DNA of 5,805 nt from an uncultured Collinsella sp. (GTDB taxonomy: Bacteria > Actinomycetota > Coriobacteriia > Coriobacteriales > Coriobacteriaceae). A program made the position numbers and the translations under genes. A model generated the notes under the pieces. It worked only from the letters and a program-made list of their open reading frames with translations. It searched no databases and had not been told where the DNA came from. The stretch covers positions 1 through 5,805 of the forward strand of contig CAADSV010000201.1 in the NCBI GenBank assembly GCA_900751665.1. The letters run 5' to 3'. Shown here piece by piece: positions 4,988-5,805 of the stretch; position 1 is the first letter of the stretch, and each line of letters begins with the position of its first letter.

Positions 4988-5805
4988 GTGGGGACCGCGA
5001 TTGATATTGCGTTTGGCGGCGCGACGCTTGCCGCCTGCCCACTCTCGGCGCTGGTGCTCTCGTTTGCCTTTTACGGGTTTTGCGGTTGGGCATGGGAGTC
5101 GACAGTATGCGCCATGCTCAATCACGGACGATTTGCCAACAGTGGCTTTTTGCTGGGGCCGTGCTGCCCCATCTATGGCGCGGGCGGCATTGCCTGCTGG
5201 CTGCTGTTGCGCGGGATTCCGGATGCCTCGAGCCAGTTTGTCGCTGCAGCGCTCGTATGCAGCGTGATTGAGTACAGCGTAGGCGTGCTGTTGGAAAAAA
5301 CAACGGGCGCTCGCTTTTGGGATTACTCGCACCTGCCGTTTAACTTGCACGGACGCATCTGCCTGTACTGGGCCTGCGCGTTTGGCTTGGGTGCGTTGTG
5401 TATTTGCCGTTTAGTGGAGCCGGCATTGCTGGGGCTGCTTGGCCATCTGCCGGTGCTGATTGTGCGGCTGTCCGCCTTTATCGTCGCGGTCGCGATGATG
5501 GTCGACGCGGTGTGCTCGTTGGCGAGCTGGCGGCGTCTGTCTGATCAGCTGGAGCGGGTCCGGGCCGACCTTGCCGACCGCATCAATGAGTCGCTTGCCG
5601 ATGCCTCGGACTCAGTGCTCGAACGTATTCCCGATTCTACGATTGACTCGGTAGCACAGACGCACATCCGTAGCCGTGCCGTTAACGCGTGGCTGGCCGA
5701 GCTGGGTGACGCCGCGCTCGATGCCCTGCGCGAGAAGGCTTCGATGCCGACGTTTATCGCGGATGGTGCTCGCGGCCTTGCGCTTTCCCCCCCCCCCCGG
5801 GGCGC
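4988..5805 (+). CDS. CmpB-family membrane protein, putative ABC-transporter permease type IV (partial, 3' end outside window)
   Basis: This gene runs open from a GTG at 4988 to the window end (272 codons seen). The N-terminal 180 residues are a polytopic membrane domain with helices at about 17-37, 56-75, 83-102, 124-141 and 150-178. Conserved PF06541 motifs are clear: GWAWES (33-38), FANSGFLLGPCCPIYGAGG (49-67), VIEYS (93-97), LLEKTTGARFWDYS (101-114) and PFNLHGR (117-123). A soluble, helical, charged tail follows from about 182. The family is named a putative ABC permease, but no ATPase or binding protein is beside it, so real transport activity is doubtful. The GTG is chosen because GAGGAGAGGG lies just upstream, only 3 bases separate it from the HD gene stop, and no in-frame ATG precedes the conserved GWAWES motif. 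Twelve cysteines occur in the first 176 residues. The last codons run through a 12-C tract, so the reading frame there is uncertain. Confidence 0.88.
   Translation, partial: MGTAIDIAFGGATLAACPLSALVLSFAFYGFCGWAWESTVCAMLNHGRFANSGFLLGPCCPIYGAGGIACWLLLRGIPDASSQFVAAALVCSVIEYSVGVLLEKTTGARFWDYSHLPFNLHGRICLYWACAFGLGALCICRLVEPALLGLLGHLPVLIVRLSAFIVAVAMMVDAVCSLASWRRLSDQLERVRADLADRINESLADASDSVLERIPDSTIDSVAQTHIRSRAVNAWLAELGDAALDALREKASMPTFIADGARGLALSPPPRG
5787..5798. repeat. Homopolymer run of 12 C inside the CmpB-type gene
   Basis: Twelve consecutive C followed by four G sit seven bases from the window end, inside the open frame, encoding Ser-Pro-Pro-Pro-Arg-Gly. No other homopolymer in the window approaches this length. 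It may be a sequencing or contig-end artefact, or a slippery tract able to shift the frame. Confidence 0.9.

Overview
The window is high-GC, densely coded bacterial DNA with no rRNA, tRNA, CRISPR array or transposase gene. Gene content and protein style point to a gut actinobacterium of the Coriobacteriia, most likely Collinsella or a close relative. The reasons are a polar amino-acid ABC importer resembling corynebacterial GluBCD, a binding lipoprotein with a twin-arginine-like signal, a short DXS-type enzyme of a kind I associate with anaerobic gut bacteria, and an HD-hydrolase/CmpB gene pair. The taxonomic call is inference from memory, not a search result.

Left part, minus strand (2215 down to 1): an amino-acid uptake operon read right to left. 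A good sigma-70-type promoter (2186-2215) drives the substrate-binding lipoprotein (1147-2142). A 138-base gap with a strong stem-loop follows, then one permease (349-1008) and a second permease (1-352, cut by the window edge) joined by an ATGA overlap. The ATPase is not visible and presumably lies beyond base 1.

Middle (2143-2438): a 296-base intergenic stretch. It holds the operon promoter, two overlapping dyads upstream of it, a REP-like hairpin, a second long inverted repeat, and the terminator of the next gene.

Centre-right, minus strand (2439-4220): a single gene for a short 1-deoxy-D-xylulose-5-phosphate synthase-like enzyme. It keeps the thiamine diphosphate machinery but has replaced several residues known to hold the substrate phosphate in classical DXS. 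Its own promoter is not evident. It is transcribed divergently from the genes to its right across a 227-base spacer that contains a perfect CAAAACGTTTTG palindrome resembling a LacI-family operator.

Right part, plus strand (4448 to end): a small HD-domain hydrolase followed after 3 bases by a GTG-started CmpB-family (PF06541) membrane protein, almost certainly one transcript. The second gene is cut by the window end just after a run of 12 C, which may be an assembly artefact or a slippery tract. The three blocks (amino-acid uptake, DXP-type synthesis, HD/CmpB membrane pair) appear to be independent transcription units rather than one pathway.
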